Source: Ectothiorhodospiraceae bacterium 2226
GTDB taxonomy: Bacteria > Pseudomonadota > Gammaproteobacteria > GCA-013348725
Length of the DNA: 64,000 bases
Assembly: GCA_013348725.1 (NCBI GenBank)
Contig: CP054689.1
Coordinates: 2,476,501 to 2,540,500, forward strand
Reading direction: 5' to 3'
Both the position numbers and the translations under genes were made by a program. The stretch's first letter is position 1; the number at the start of each line of letters is the position of its first letter. This document shows positions 53,233 through 64,000 of this stretch, one piece after another. Under the pieces are notes generated by a model, which saw only the letters and a program-made list of their open reading frames with translations, was not told the DNA's origin and did no database searches.

Positions 53233-53273
53233 CCCCTTTTCTTGTTGTTGTACGGCTTCTCGTTGTTGTACGG
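53233..53273 (-). repeat. 18-base tandem repeat in the aas leader
   Basis: On the minus strand the unit CCGTACAACAACGAGAAG is followed by CCGTACAACAACAAGAAA (16 of 18 identical). The unit length is a multiple of three, and the frame following the tetR stop codon stays open across it. It lies between the tetR stop and the ribosome-binding site of aas. Confidence 0.6.
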
Positions 53274-53282
53274 CGGCGTCGA

Positions 53283-53882
53283 TCAGGCGCGCGCGGTGTA
53301 GCCGCGCAGATAGTTCGTTACCAGCGAGTCGATCAACTCATGCGCGGCCGGCGCGTCCGGCGTGTCGAGGCGCTCGGTCATGGCGAGCACGGTCACTCCA
53401 TGCACGCCGCTCCACAGGGCACGCGCCGCGGCGGCGAGTTCCTCGGCGGGGCGGTCCGGGCAAATGTCGCGCAGTAGCCGTTCCACGACGGCGAACATGC
53501 GCTCCACCTTGACCTGAAACCACGCGGGGCGCGGCGTCGGCAACGGGTGTTCGAACACAAGGCGCCACAGGGAGGCGTTGCGCCGCGCGAACTGCGCGTA
53601 CGCGCGGGCGAGCGCCAACAGGCGCGCGGCGGGGTCGCCCTCGCGTGCATCGACCTGCTGTAACGCCTGGTCGAGCGCATCCAAGGTGTCGGCGTTGATG
53701 TGCAGCACGAGGTCGTCGAGGTTATCGAAGACGAGGTAGAGGCTGCCGACGGTGTAGCCGATGGCCGCCGCCACCTTCCGCGTGGTGAGGGCTCGATAGC
53801 CGTGGTCGGCGACGATGCCCTTGGCCGCGGCGAGCGCCATGGCCTTGATCTCGTCCCGGGTGTGGTCACTGCGTCGTGCCAT
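53283..53882 (-). CDS. TetR/AcrR family regulator
   Basis: The 199-residue protein has an N-terminal helix-turn-helix (HTRDEIKAMALAAAKGIVAD, ALTTRKVAAAIGYTVGSLYL, where the recognition helix ends in GSLYLVFDNLDDLVLH) and a C-terminal dimer/ligand domain with the WHG-type feature LWSGVHGVTVLAMTERL. It lies upstream of aas-lplT in the same direction with 59 bases between, so it may control lysophospholipid repair as well as itself. Two matching palindromes in its promoter support self-regulation. The ligand is unknown. Confidence 0.9.
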   Translation of the reverse strand: MARRSDHTRDEIKAMALAAAKGIVADHGYRALTTRKVAAAIGYTVGSLYLVFDNLDDLVLHINADTLDALDQALQQVDAREGDPAARLLALARAYAQFARRNASLWRLVFEHPLPTPRPAWFQVKVERMFAVVERLLRDICPDRPAEELAAAARALWSGVHGVTVLAMTERLDTPDAPAAHELIDSLVTNYLRGYTARA

Positions 53883-53931
53883 AGGGTCCCACTTGTTCTT
53901 CTTGGCGCCGCTTCATGGTGAAGCGGGGAAA

Positions 53932-53976
53932 CTAAACGGTGTTCAGAATGCTAGCACTTAGTTGAACGGTGTTCAA
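53932..53976 (-). promoter_or_regulatory. tetR promoter with two operator palindromes
   Basis: On the minus strand TTGAAC (53971-53976) and TAGCAT (53948-53953) are exactly 17 bases apart. The first operator-like site, TTGAACGGTGTTCAA on the plus strand (53962-53976, a perfect 6-3-6 palindrome), covers the -35 element. A second, CTAAACGGTGTTCAG (53932-53946), lies just after the -10 element. The centres are 30 bases apart, three helical turns. This is a typical layout for repression by a dimeric TetR protein. Confidence 0.7.
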
Positions 53977-54038
53977 TAACTAGGAAAACAAGCCGGGGTC
54001 GGGCCCAGGGCGCGGAATCAGCGTGTTCCGCTAGTCGC

Positions 54039-56837
<2,799 letters not shown>

Positions 56838-56971
56838 GGTTTGCGAGGGGCGCGTGAGGGGCGCCGAGCGGCTGCAAGGGTGCGCATTATAACCGCAACC
56901 GGTTGAGGGTCCGCCACCCGGGGCGGCGCCGGCGCCAAGCGGCAAGCGTAACAACCCGTCATGTGGCGGGT

Positions 56972-58414
56972 TCAGCCGACCGCCCGCTGGTACAGTTCGA
57001 GGTAGTGTTGGGCGCTGTTCTGCCAGCTGTAGTCCTGCGCCATGGCGGTGGTGCGCACCCGCCCCCAGGCGCGCGCCTGCTCGGCGCGCAGCCGCAGCGC
57101 GCGGTCGATCGCCTCCTGGAAGCCCGCTGCGCTCGCCGCGTCGAACACGAAGCCGGTGGCTTCGCCCGCCTTTACCGCGGCGGGGGTTGCGTCGACCACC
57201 GTGTCGGCCAGCCCGCCGGTGCGGCGCACCACCGGCGGTGTGCCGTAACGCAGGCTGTAGATCTGGTTGAGGCCGCAGGGCTCGAAGCGCGAGGGCATCA
57301 GGAACAGGTCGGCGCCGGCCTCGATGAGGTGCGCGAACTGTTCGTCGTAGCCGATCTCTACCCCCACACGCCCAGGGTAGCGCTGGGCGGCGGCGCGCAG
57401 CGCCTCCTCGAAGGGCGGATGGCCGGTGCCGAGCACCGCGAGCTGCGCCTCGCGCGCCATCAGCCAGTCGATGCTCTCGAGCAACAGATCGACCCCTTTT
57501 TGTTCCACCAGCCGACTCACCATGCCGAGCAGTGCGGGCTTGCTCTCCTTGGCGAGGCCGAGCTTGGCCTGCAGCGCGCGCTTGTTGGCGGCCTTGTTGC
57601 GCAGGCTGCGCGCGTCGTAGGCGCGCGCGATGTGCGGGTCGTGCGCGGGGTCCCAAACGGCGTAGTCCACGCCGTTCAGGATGCCGACCAGCCGGTCGGC
57701 GCGGAAGTTGAGCAGCCCGTCGAGGCCGCAGCCGAACTCGGGGGTGCGGATCTCTTGCGCGTAGGTCGGGCTGACGGTGGTGATCCAGTCGGCGAACACC
57801 AGCCCGCCCTTGATGAAGGAGAACTGGTTGTAGAACTCCATGGCATGCATGGACCAAAGCTCGAAGGGCAGTTGCAGCGCCGCGAAGGTCTCCCACGGGA
57901 ACAGTCCGTGGTAGGCAAGGTTGTGCACCGTGAAGATGGTGGCCGGACGCTGCGGCTCGGGGGCGAGCAGCGCGGGCACCAGGCCGCTCTGCCAGTCGTT
58001 GCAATGCACCACGTCGGGATGCCAGCCGCCGATCCGTCCAAGTGCGGCGAGCGTCACCGCGCGCCCGAACACCGCAAAGCGCTGGGCGTTGTCCGGCCAG
58101 TCCACCCCGTCGGGACCGGCGTACGGTCCGCCGGGGCGGTCGTAATGATAGGGCGAGTCCACCAGCCACAGCCGCACGTCGTCCAAGCGTCCCTCCAGCA
58201 GGCGCACCGGTTCGGCCGATCCGGGCACCGTGAAGCTGGTGACCTCCTTCAACTCGCCGGCGCGCTCCACCGCCGCGCGGTAGGCGGGCATCATCAGCGT
58301 TACCTGCAGGCCGATCTGCTGCAACGCGCCCGGCAGGCTGCCGGCCACGTCACCGAGGCCGCCGGTCTTGATCAGGGGGTGCGCCTCACTGGTGGCGAAC
58401 AGGATGTCGTACAT
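56972..58414 (-). CDS. glgA: Glycogen synthase (ADP-glucose type)
   Basis: The 480-residue GT5 glycosyltransferase has the ADP-glucose-binding motif KTGGLGDVAGSLPGAL near residue 16, the HCNDWQSGLVPALLAPEPQR block, the middle LVEQKGVDLLLESIDWL and the acid/nucleotide-binding SRFEPCGLNQIYSLRYGTPP plus RRTGGLADTV. It elongates alpha-1,4-glucan. It is transcribed toward ppc, with 134 bases between, and is divergent from gnd. The branching enzyme gene glgB lies 4.5 kb away. Confidence 0.95.
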   Translation of the reverse strand: MYDILFATSEAHPLIKTGGLGDVAGSLPGALQQIGLQVTLMMPAYRAAVERAGELKEVTSFTVPGSAEPVRLLEGRLDDVRLWLVDSPYHYDRPGGPYAGPDGVDWPDNAQRFAVFGRAVTLAALGRIGGWHPDVVHCNDWQSGLVPALLAPEPQRPATIFTVHNLAYHGLFPWETFAALQLPFELWSMHAMEFYNQFSFIKGGLVFADWITTVSPTYAQEIRTPEFGCGLDGLLNFRADRLVGILNGVDYAVWDPAHDPHIARAYDARSLRNKAANKRALQAKLGLAKESKPALLGMVSRLVEQKGVDLLLESIDWLMAREAQLAVLGTGHPPFEEALRAAAQRYPGRVGVEIGYDEQFAHLIEAGADLFLMPSRFEPCGLNQIYSLRYGTPPVVRRTGGLADTVVDATPAAVKAGEATGFVFDAASAAGFQEAIDRALRLRAEQARAWGRVRTTAMAQDYSWQNSAQHYLELYQRAVG

Positions 58415-58604
58415 GCAGTTCCCTTTTTCATTCTTGCGACGTCCGTGACTCGCCGCGTTCTGGGGGCGACGCCGGCGGGACCCGCGCCCGGGCCCGACCG
58501 GCGGTTTGCGGGTCGGCGTAAAGTCTATACTGTAGCCCGACTCGCGCTACGCGTCCGCGCGCGCCGCGACTCGCATACGCATCACCTCGGGGGTACTCAA
58601 GCAC

Positions 58605-59513
58605 ATGAGATTGGCGTTGTTCGGGCTGGGCCGCATGGGGGCCAACATGGCGCGGCGGCTGCTGCGCGGCGGTATCGAAGTGGTCGGTTACAACCGTTCG
58701 CAGGAGATCGTCCAGCGGCTCGCGCAGGAGGACGGTATGCGCCCCGCGACGACCATGGAAGAGGCCGTGGCTCAGCTCGAGGCGCCGCGCATCGTGTGGT
58801 TGATGCTGCCGAGCGGCGAGCCCACCGCCCAGGCGCTGACGCGGCTCGGCGACCTGCTGGAGGCGGGCGACGTGGTGGTCGACGGCGGCAACTCGAACTA
58901 CCACCAGAGCCAACGCCATGCCGAGGCGCTCGCCGCGCGCGGCATCGGCTTCGTGGATGCCGGCACCTCCGGCGGGGTGTGGGGTCTGGACAAGGGCTAC
59001 TGCCTGATGGTGGGGGGCGAGGCGGCGCATGTGGAGCGGCTCACCCCGGCGCTCAAGGTGCTCGCGCCGGCGCCCGATCAGGGCTGGGGCCATGTCGGCC
59101 CCGCCGGCGCCGGGCACTTCGCGAAGATGATCCACAACGGGATCGAGTACGGCATGATGCAGGCCTTCGCCGAGGGCTTGTCGCTGATGCGCGGCAAGCG
59201 CGAATTCGATTACGATCTCGCCCAAGTCACCGAGATGTGGCGCCATGGCTCGGTGGTGCGCAGCTGGCTGCTCGACCTCACCGCGGAGGCGCTGGCGCAG
59301 GATCAGCAGCTGGCCGACGTCCAGCCATATGTGGCCGATTCCGGCGAGGGTCGCTGGACCGCCGTCGAGGCCGTGGACCAGGGGGTGGCGGCGCCCGTGA
59401 TGACGTTGGCGCTGCAGATGCGCTTTGCGAGTCAGGACGCCGAGGGTTACGGTAACCGCTTGTTGTCGATGATGCGCAACGCCTTCGGCGGTCACGTCGT
59501 CAAGCGCTCCTGA
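58605..59513 (+). CDS. gnd: 6-phosphogluconate dehydrogenase, short (YqeC/GndA-like) form
   Basis: The 302-residue protein starts [20 protein letters not shown] (GxGxxG Rossmann motif) and has [39 protein letters not shown] and the catalytic Lys/His-containing [20 protein letters not shown]. It lacks the long C-terminal helical extension of the 470-residue Gnd, as in the short decarboxylating form (TIGR00872), often NAD-dependent. It oxidatively decarboxylates 6-phosphogluconate to ribulose 5-phosphate. It leads a likely operon with zwf and pgi. Confidence 0.93.
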   Translation: MRLALFGLGRMGANMARRLLRGGIEVVGYNRSQEIVQRLAQEDGMRPATTMEEAVAQLEAPRIVWLMLPSGEPTAQALTRLGDLLEAGDVVVDGGNSNYHQSQRHAEALAARGIGFVDAGTSGGVWGLDKGYCLMVGGEAAHVERLTPALKVLAPAPDQGWGHVGPAGAGHFAKMIHNGIEYGMMQAFAEGLSLMRGKREFDYDLAQVTEMWRHGSVVRSWLLDLTAEALAQDQQLADVQPYVADSGEGRWTAVEAVDQGVAAPVMTLALQMRFASQDAEGYGNRLLSMMRNAFGGHVVKRS

Positions 59514-59568
59514 GCGGCGCCGCCGCGCTCCCGGTCCGCCCGCAACCCGTCTTCTCCAGGGAGTCAAC

Positions 59569-61098
59569 ATGCAGCCTATCGCGCAGCAGCAGTTCTCCAG
59601 CAAGGGACGCAACGTGACCGAGCCGTGTACGTTCGTGATCTTCGGCGCCACCGGCAACCTCGCGCAGAACAAGCTCCTGCCCGCCCTGTATCACCTGGAG
59701 GTGGCGGGGCGCCTGCCGCACGGCTTGGTGATCCTCGGGTTCGGGCGCCGCGACTGGGACCACGAGCAGTGGCGCGAGCAGGTCGCCGAGAGCATCGGCG
59801 GCAAGCTGCGCGGCGGTTGCGATCCGGCGCTGTTCGCGCGCTTCGCCGACCGCCTGTTTTTCTTTCGCGGCGACCTCGACAAGCCCGACGACTACACGCG
59901 CCTCGCGCGCGAGCTCGGCTCCACCTCCCATTACCCGGACAACACCGTGTTCTACATGGCGATCCGCCCGCAGGAGATCGGCCCGGTGGCGGATCAACTG
60001 GTGGCGGCAGGGCTCAATAGCGAGGACTCCGGTTGGAAGCGCCTGGTGGTCGAGAAGCCGTTCGGTTTCGACCTGGACAGCGCCGAGAGCCTGGACCGGC
60101 GCCTGCACCGCGACTTTCACGAAAACCAGATCTTTCGCATCGACCACTACCTCGGCAAGGGCACGGTGCAGAACGTGCTGGTGTTCCGCTTCGCCAACCT
60201 GATGATGGAACCGTTGTGGAACCGCAACTTCATCGACCACGTGCAGATCACGCACGCCGAGTCGCAGGGCATCTTCGGGCGCGCCGAGTATTACGAGGAC
60301 GCCGGTGCCCTGCGCGACATGATCCAGAGCCATTTGCTGCAGATGCTCACGCTAGTGGCGATGGAGCCGCCCGCCAACCTCGACGCCGAGTCGCTGCGCG
60401 ACGAGAAGGTCAAGGTGCTGAAGTCGATCCGCCCGATCCCGCCGAGCGCGGTGCACGCGCACGCCTTCCGCGCCCAATACCGACACGGCATGGTGGACGG
60501 CGAGAAGGTCGCCGGCTACATCGACGAGCACGGCGTCGCGCCCAACAGCACGACCGAGACCTACGCCGCGCTCAAGTTGTACGTCGACAACTGGCGCTGG
60601 CGCGGGGTGCCGTTCTACATCCGCACCGGCAAGCGCTTGAAGGCCAACAGTTCGATGATCTGCATCCGTTTCCGGCATCCGCCGCAACAGCTGTTTCGCG
60701 AGACGCAGCTCGAGCAGGTAAAGCCGAACTGGCTGCTGCTTGCCATCCAGCCCGAGGAGTGTCTGCGCGCCGAGTTGCAGGTGAAGCTGCCCGGGCTGGA
60801 GATGCGCACGCGCACCACCACACTGGACGCCACCATCGCCGGGGGCGAGCACGAGCGCCTGGATGCCTACGAGGCCTTGCTGCTCGACGTGGTGGAGGGC
60901 GACCGTTCCCTGTTTCTGCGCTATGACGAAGTGAACTGGGCGTGGCGCATCGTCGATCCGGTGCTGAAGGTGTGGTCGATGGAGCGCGATTACATCCACA
61001 CCTATCCGGCGGGGACCTGGGGGCCGGTGGAGAGCCAGCGCCTGTTCGACCACGAAGACCACGTGTGGCGCAATTCGATTCAACCCGAGGACGGGTAG
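59569..61098 (+). CDS. zwf: Glucose-6-phosphate 1-dehydrogenase
   Basis: The 509-residue enzyme has the coenzyme-binding start [20 protein letters not shown], the substrate and catalytic site [20 protein letters not shown] (Asp-His pair), and [20 protein letters not shown], all typical of G6PDH. AGGGAG precedes ATG 59569, 55 bases after gnd. It makes 6-phosphogluconolactone and reduced coenzyme. No pgl gene for the lactonase is visible in the window. Confidence 0.96.
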   Translation: MQPIAQQQFSSKGRNVTEPCTFVIFGATGNLAQNKLLPALYHLEVAGRLPHGLVILGFGRRDWDHEQWREQVAESIGGKLRGGCDPALFARFADRLFFFRGDLDKPDDYTRLARELGSTSHYPDNTVFYMAIRPQEIGPVADQLVAAGLNSEDSGWKRLVVEKPFGFDLDSAESLDRRLHRDFHENQIFRIDHYLGKGTVQNVLVFRFANLMMEPLWNRNFIDHVQITHAESQGIFGRAEYYEDAGALRDMIQSHLLQMLTLVAMEPPANLDAESLRDEKVKVLKSIRPIPPSAVHAHAFRAQYRHGMVDGEKVAGYIDEHGVAPNSTTETYAALKLYVDNWRWRGVPFYIRTGKRLKANSSMICIRFRHPPQQLFRETQLEQVKPNWLLLAIQPEECLRAELQVKLPGLEMRTRTTTLDATIAGGEHERLDAYEALLLDVVEGDRSLFLRYDEVNWAWRIVDPVLKVWSMERDYIHTYPAGTWGPVESQRLFDHEDHVWRNSIQPEDG

Positions 61099-61170
61099 CG
61101 CGGACAGGCGCGGCCCGACAGGCGCGCTGCCAACACCTCTGTGGAGGCGCGCTGACAACACGGAGTAGCT

Positions 61171-62847
61171 ATGCACAATAACAATGACCGACCAGCCTCA
61201 CTGACGCAGCGACCCGCTTGGCAGGCCCTGCAGGACCACTACCGCGAGTTGTGCGAGATGCACATGCGCGAGCTCTTCGCGCGCGACCCGGAGCGGTTCG
61301 CGCGCTTCTCCCTGCGTCTGGACGACCTGCTGCTCGACTATTCCAAGAACCGCATCACCGAGCACACCCTGACCTTGTTGCTGCGCCTCGCCGAGGAGTG
61401 CGAACTGCCGCGCTGGGTCGAGCGCATGTTCGCGGGTGAGCGCATCAACACCACGGAGGATCGCGCGGTGCTGCACGTGGCGCTGCGCAACCGCGCCGGC
61501 ACGCCGATGCGGGTCGACGGCGAGGACGTGATGCCCGAGGTCAACGCCGTGCTGGCGCAGATGCGCCGGTTCTCGGAAGAGGTGCGCAGCGGCGCCTGGC
61601 GCGGCTACAGCGGCAAGGCGATCACCGACGTGGTGAACATCGGTATCGGCGGCTCCGACCTCGGCCCGGTGATGGTTACCGAGGCGCTCAAGCCCTATGC
61701 GCGTGCGGGGCTGCGCGCGCATTACGTCTCCAACGTGGACGGCAGCCATCTGGCCGATGTGCTCGAGGCGGTCGATCCCGAAACGACGCTGTTCATCGTC
61801 GCCTCCAAGACCTTCACCACCCAGGAGACGCTCGCCAACGCCGAGGCCGCCAAGGCGTGGCTGCTGCGCCACGCGCCGGAGGCCTCCAGCGTCGCCAAGC
61901 ACTTCGTGGCGCTGTCGACCAATGCCGAGGCGGTGCGTGCATTCGGCATCGACACGCGCAACATGTTCGCGTTCTGGGATTGGGTCGGGGGGCGCTACTC
62001 GCTGTGGTCGGCGATCGGCCTGTCCATCGCCGTCACGCTCGGCATGGACCACTTCGAGGACCTGCTCGCCGGCGCGCATGCCATGGACGAGCACTTTCGT
62101 CACGCGCCGCTGGAGCAGAACATGCCGGTCATCCTGGCGCTGCTCGGGGTCTGGTATCACAACTTCTTCGGCGCCCAGAGCCACGGGGTGTTTCCGTATA
62201 TTCAGCACCTGCACCGCTTGCCGGCCTATCTGCAGCAGGCCGACATGGAGAGCAACGGCAAGCGCGTGACCCGCGATGGACAGTATGTGGACTACACCAC
62301 AGGCCCGGTGCTGTGGGGCGAGCCGGGCACCAACGGCCAGCACGCCTTCTTCCAGTTGCTGCACCAGGGCACGCGCCTGGTGCCGGGGGATTTCATCGCC
62401 GCGTTGGATCCGCACCACGCCTTGCAAGAGCATCATGCCATCCTGCTCGCCAACTGTTTTGCGCAGACCGAGGCGCTGCTCAAGGGCAAGACCGAGGAGG
62501 AGGCGCGGCGCGAACTGGAGGCCGAGGGGCTGAGCGGCGCGGCGCTCGCGCGCCTGCTGCCGCACAAGGTGTTTCCCGGCAACCGCCCGACGAACACCCT
62601 GTTGTTCGACAAGCTCACGCCTTACGCGCTGGGCCGCCTGATCGCGCTCTATGAGCACAAGATCTTCGTGCAGGGGGTGATCTGGAACGTGAACTCCTAC
62701 GACCAGTGGGGCGTGGAACTCGGCAAGCAACTGGCCAAGCCCATCCTCGCGGAGTTGCGCGGCGCGGGGGGTGTCTCCGCCCACGACGGCTCCACGCACG
62801 CGCTCATCGAGTACACCCGCGCGCGCCGCGCACAGGAGCAGCCGTAA
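61171..62847 (+). CDS. pgi: Glucose-6-phosphate isomerase
   Basis: The 558-residue enzyme shows both PGI signatures: [20 protein letters not shown] and later [20 protein letters not shown], with [20 protein letters not shown], and near the C-terminus the catalytic Lys region [20 protein letters not shown]. Length is close to the E. coli enzyme (549). It interconverts glucose 6-phosphate and fructose 6-phosphate and links the zwf-gnd branch and glycogen synthesis to glycolysis. It follows zwf by 72 bases. Confidence 0.96.
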   Translation: MHNNNDRPASLTQRPAWQALQDHYRELCEMHMRELFARDPERFARFSLRLDDLLLDYSKNRITEHTLTLLLRLAEECELPRWVERMFAGERINTTEDRAVLHVALRNRAGTPMRVDGEDVMPEVNAVLAQMRRFSEEVRSGAWRGYSGKAITDVVNIGIGGSDLGPVMVTEALKPYARAGLRAHYVSNVDGSHLADVLEAVDPETTLFIVASKTFTTQETLANAEAAKAWLLRHAPEASSVAKHFVALSTNAEAVRAFGIDTRNMFAFWDWVGGRYSLWSAIGLSIAVTLGMDHFEDLLAGAHAMDEHFRHAPLEQNMPVILALLGVWYHNFFGAQSHGVFPYIQHLHRLPAYLQQADMESNGKRVTRDGQYVDYTTGPVLWGEPGTNGQHAFFQLLHQGTRLVPGDFIAALDPHHALQEHHAILLANCFAQTEALLKGKTEEEARRELEAEGLSGAALARLLPHKVFPGNRPTNTLLFDKLTPYALGRLIALYEHKIFVQGVIWNVNSYDQWGVELGKQLAKPILAELRGAGGVSAHDGSTHALIEYTRARRAQEQP

Positions 62848-62872
62848 CCGCGCCAGACGACGCGCCCCGGGC

Positions 62873-64000
62873 CTACTCGCCGGTGTGCACGAACACCACC
62901 GCCGCGAGCGGCGGCAGGGTGATCTCCATGGAGTGTTCGCGCCCCATCCAGGGCACCGCGCTCGCCATCACGCCGCCGCCGTTACCCACGTCGCTGCCGC
63001 CGTAATGGGCCGAGTCGGTGTTCATCACCTCGCGGTAGAAGCCGGCGTGCGGCACGCCGATGCGATAACCTTTGCGGGGCAGGGGGGTGAAGTTGAGCGC
63101 GACCACGATGGTGGCGCCGTGCTCGTCCTTGCGCACGTAACTCAATGTCGACTGCGCGGTGTCGTGGCAGTCGATCCACTCGAAACCGCGCTCGTCGAAG
63201 TCCAGCCGGTGCAGCGCGGGCTGCTCGCGGTACAGGCGGTTCAGGTCCGCCACCAGGCGCTGGATGCCCTGGTGCTGCGGGCGCTCGAGCAACTCCCAGT
63301 CGAGCGCGCGGTCGTGGCTCCACTCGCGGCCCTGCGCGAACTCGCAGCCCATGAACAGCAGCTTCTTGCCCGGCTGGGTGTACAGGTAGGCGTACAGCAG
63401 GCGCAGGTTGGCAAAGCGCTGCCAGGGGTCGCCCGGCATCTTGTCGATCATGGAGCCTTTGCCGTGCACCACCTCGTCGTGCGAGAAGGGCAGCACGAAG
63501 TTCTCGGTGAAGGCGTACAGCAGCCCGAAGGTGAGCCGGTCGTGGTGGTACTGGCGGTGGATGGGGTCCTTGCTGATGTAGTTGAGCGTGTCGTGCATCC
63601 ACCCCATGTTCCACTTCATGCTGAAGCCGAGCCCGCCCAGCCACACCGGGCGCGACACCATGGGCCAGGCGGTGGACTCCTCGGCCACCACCAGCGCGCC
63701 GGGATGCAGCTGGTGCACCACCGTGTTCAATTCGCGCAGGAAGCTGATCGCCTCCAGGTTCTCGTTGCCGCCGTAGATATTGGGCAGCCAGTCGCCTTCC
63801 TCGCGTGAGTAATCGAGGTACAGCAGCGAGGCCACGGCGTCCACCCGCAGGCCGTCGAAGTGGAACTCCTCCAGCCAGTAAATGGCGTTGGAGAGCAGGA
63901 AGTTACGCACCTCGTTGCGCCCGTAGTTGAAGATCAGCGTGCCCCAGTCGCGGTGCTCGCCGCGGCGCGGATCCTCGTGCTCGTACAGCGCGCTGCCGTC
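62873..64000 (-). CDS. glgB: 1,4-alpha-glucan branching enzyme, C-terminal part (5' end outside window)
   Basis: 375 residues are visible. The GH13 catalytic sites are present: the nucleophile Asp in [20 protein letters not shown], the acid/base Glu in [16 protein letters not shown] and the third Asp in [16 protein letters not shown]. The C-terminal beta domain ends [16 protein letters not shown]. The branching-enzyme hallmark [15 protein letters not shown] follows the nucleophile. It forms alpha-1,6 branches in glycogen. It is convergent with pgi, with only 25 bases between them; the N-terminal domains lie beyond position 64000. Confidence 0.95.
   Translation of the reverse strand, partial: DGSALYEHEDPRRGEHRDWGTLIFNYGRNEVRNFLLSNAIYWLEEFHFDGLRVDAVASLLYLDYSREEGDWLPNIYGGNENLEAISFLRELNTVVHQLHPGALVVAEESTAWPMVSRPVWLGGLGFSMKWNMGWMHDTLNYISKDPIHRQYHHDRLTFGLLYAFTENFVLPFSHDEVVHGKGSMIDKMPGDPWQRFANLRLLYAYLYTQPGKKLLFMGCEFAQGREWSHDRALDWELLERPQHQGIQRLVADLNRLYREQPALHRLDFDERGFEWIDCHDTAQSTLSYVRKDEHGATIVVALNFTPLPRKGYRIGVPHAGFYREVMNTDSAHYGGSDVGNGGGVMASAVPWMGREHSMEITLPPLAAVVFVHTGE

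Overview
The window is a high-GC chromosomal segment with a gammaproteobacterial gene set: ampD-ampE, pepN, nhaP2-type antiporter, UPF0260 and DUF423 proteins, lplT-aas, a ppc ending in the canonical RNTG, zwf-pgi and glgA/glgB. Two complete Mrp-type antiporter operons, several more Na+/K+/H+ or Mg2+ transporters and a P-type ATPase suggest an organism exposed to salt or alkali, perhaps a member of the Ectothiorhodospiraceae or Halomonas-like groups. That placement is inference; no rRNA or other taxonomic marker is present and no tRNA gene was seen.

Region 1 (1-4.7 kb) is a patch of short accessory genes, all on the minus strand and partly decaying. It holds a YCII/DGPF protein cut by the window edge, a small conserved hypothetical, two copies of a YecA/SEC-C gene (one broken by indels), a 24-residue membrane peptide, a DUF805 gene with an in-frame stop, a GNAT acetyltransferase and a frameshifted small gene. 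Region 2 (5-11.6 kb) has an AGCS Na+/amino-acid symporter, a retropepsin-like membrane protease, a P2-type ATPase and a CPA2 cation/proton antiporter with a TrkA-N domain.

Region 3 (11.7-25.5 kb) carries two tandem Mrp operons on the minus strand. The downstream one has six genes (fused mrpAB, then C-D-E-F-G); the upstream one has seven (A-B-C-D-E-F-G). A divergent nhaP2 K+/H+ antiporter lies next to them. Together they form a large cation/proton homeostasis block.

Region 4 (25.6-48.8 kb) is mixed housekeeping: sodC, a periplasmic DsrE-like protein, DUF2970-ampD-ampE, a histidine phosphatase, pepN, a Na/Pi cotransporter, corA with an MRJP-like secreted protein, three alpha/beta hydrolases, two outer-membrane or secreted proteins, a compact four-gene operon (DUF2322, Rossmann oxidoreductase, DUF423, UPF0260), the DUF2868/DUF3482 membrane-GTPase pair, uppP and mgtE. 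It contains two related multi-hairpin intergenic repeats and, after pepN, an AT-rich gap with two inverted DnaA boxes.

Region 5 (49.2-54 kb) holds a small MscS channel, the lplT-aas lysophospholipid repair pair and a TetR regulator with two operator-like palindromes in its own promoter. Region 6 (54-64 kb) is central carbon metabolism: ppc and glgA on the minus strand, gnd-zwf-pgi on the plus strand, and the C-terminal part of glgB running off the window. These genes link glucose-6-phosphate, the oxidative pentose phosphate route, anaplerosis and glycogen synthesis.
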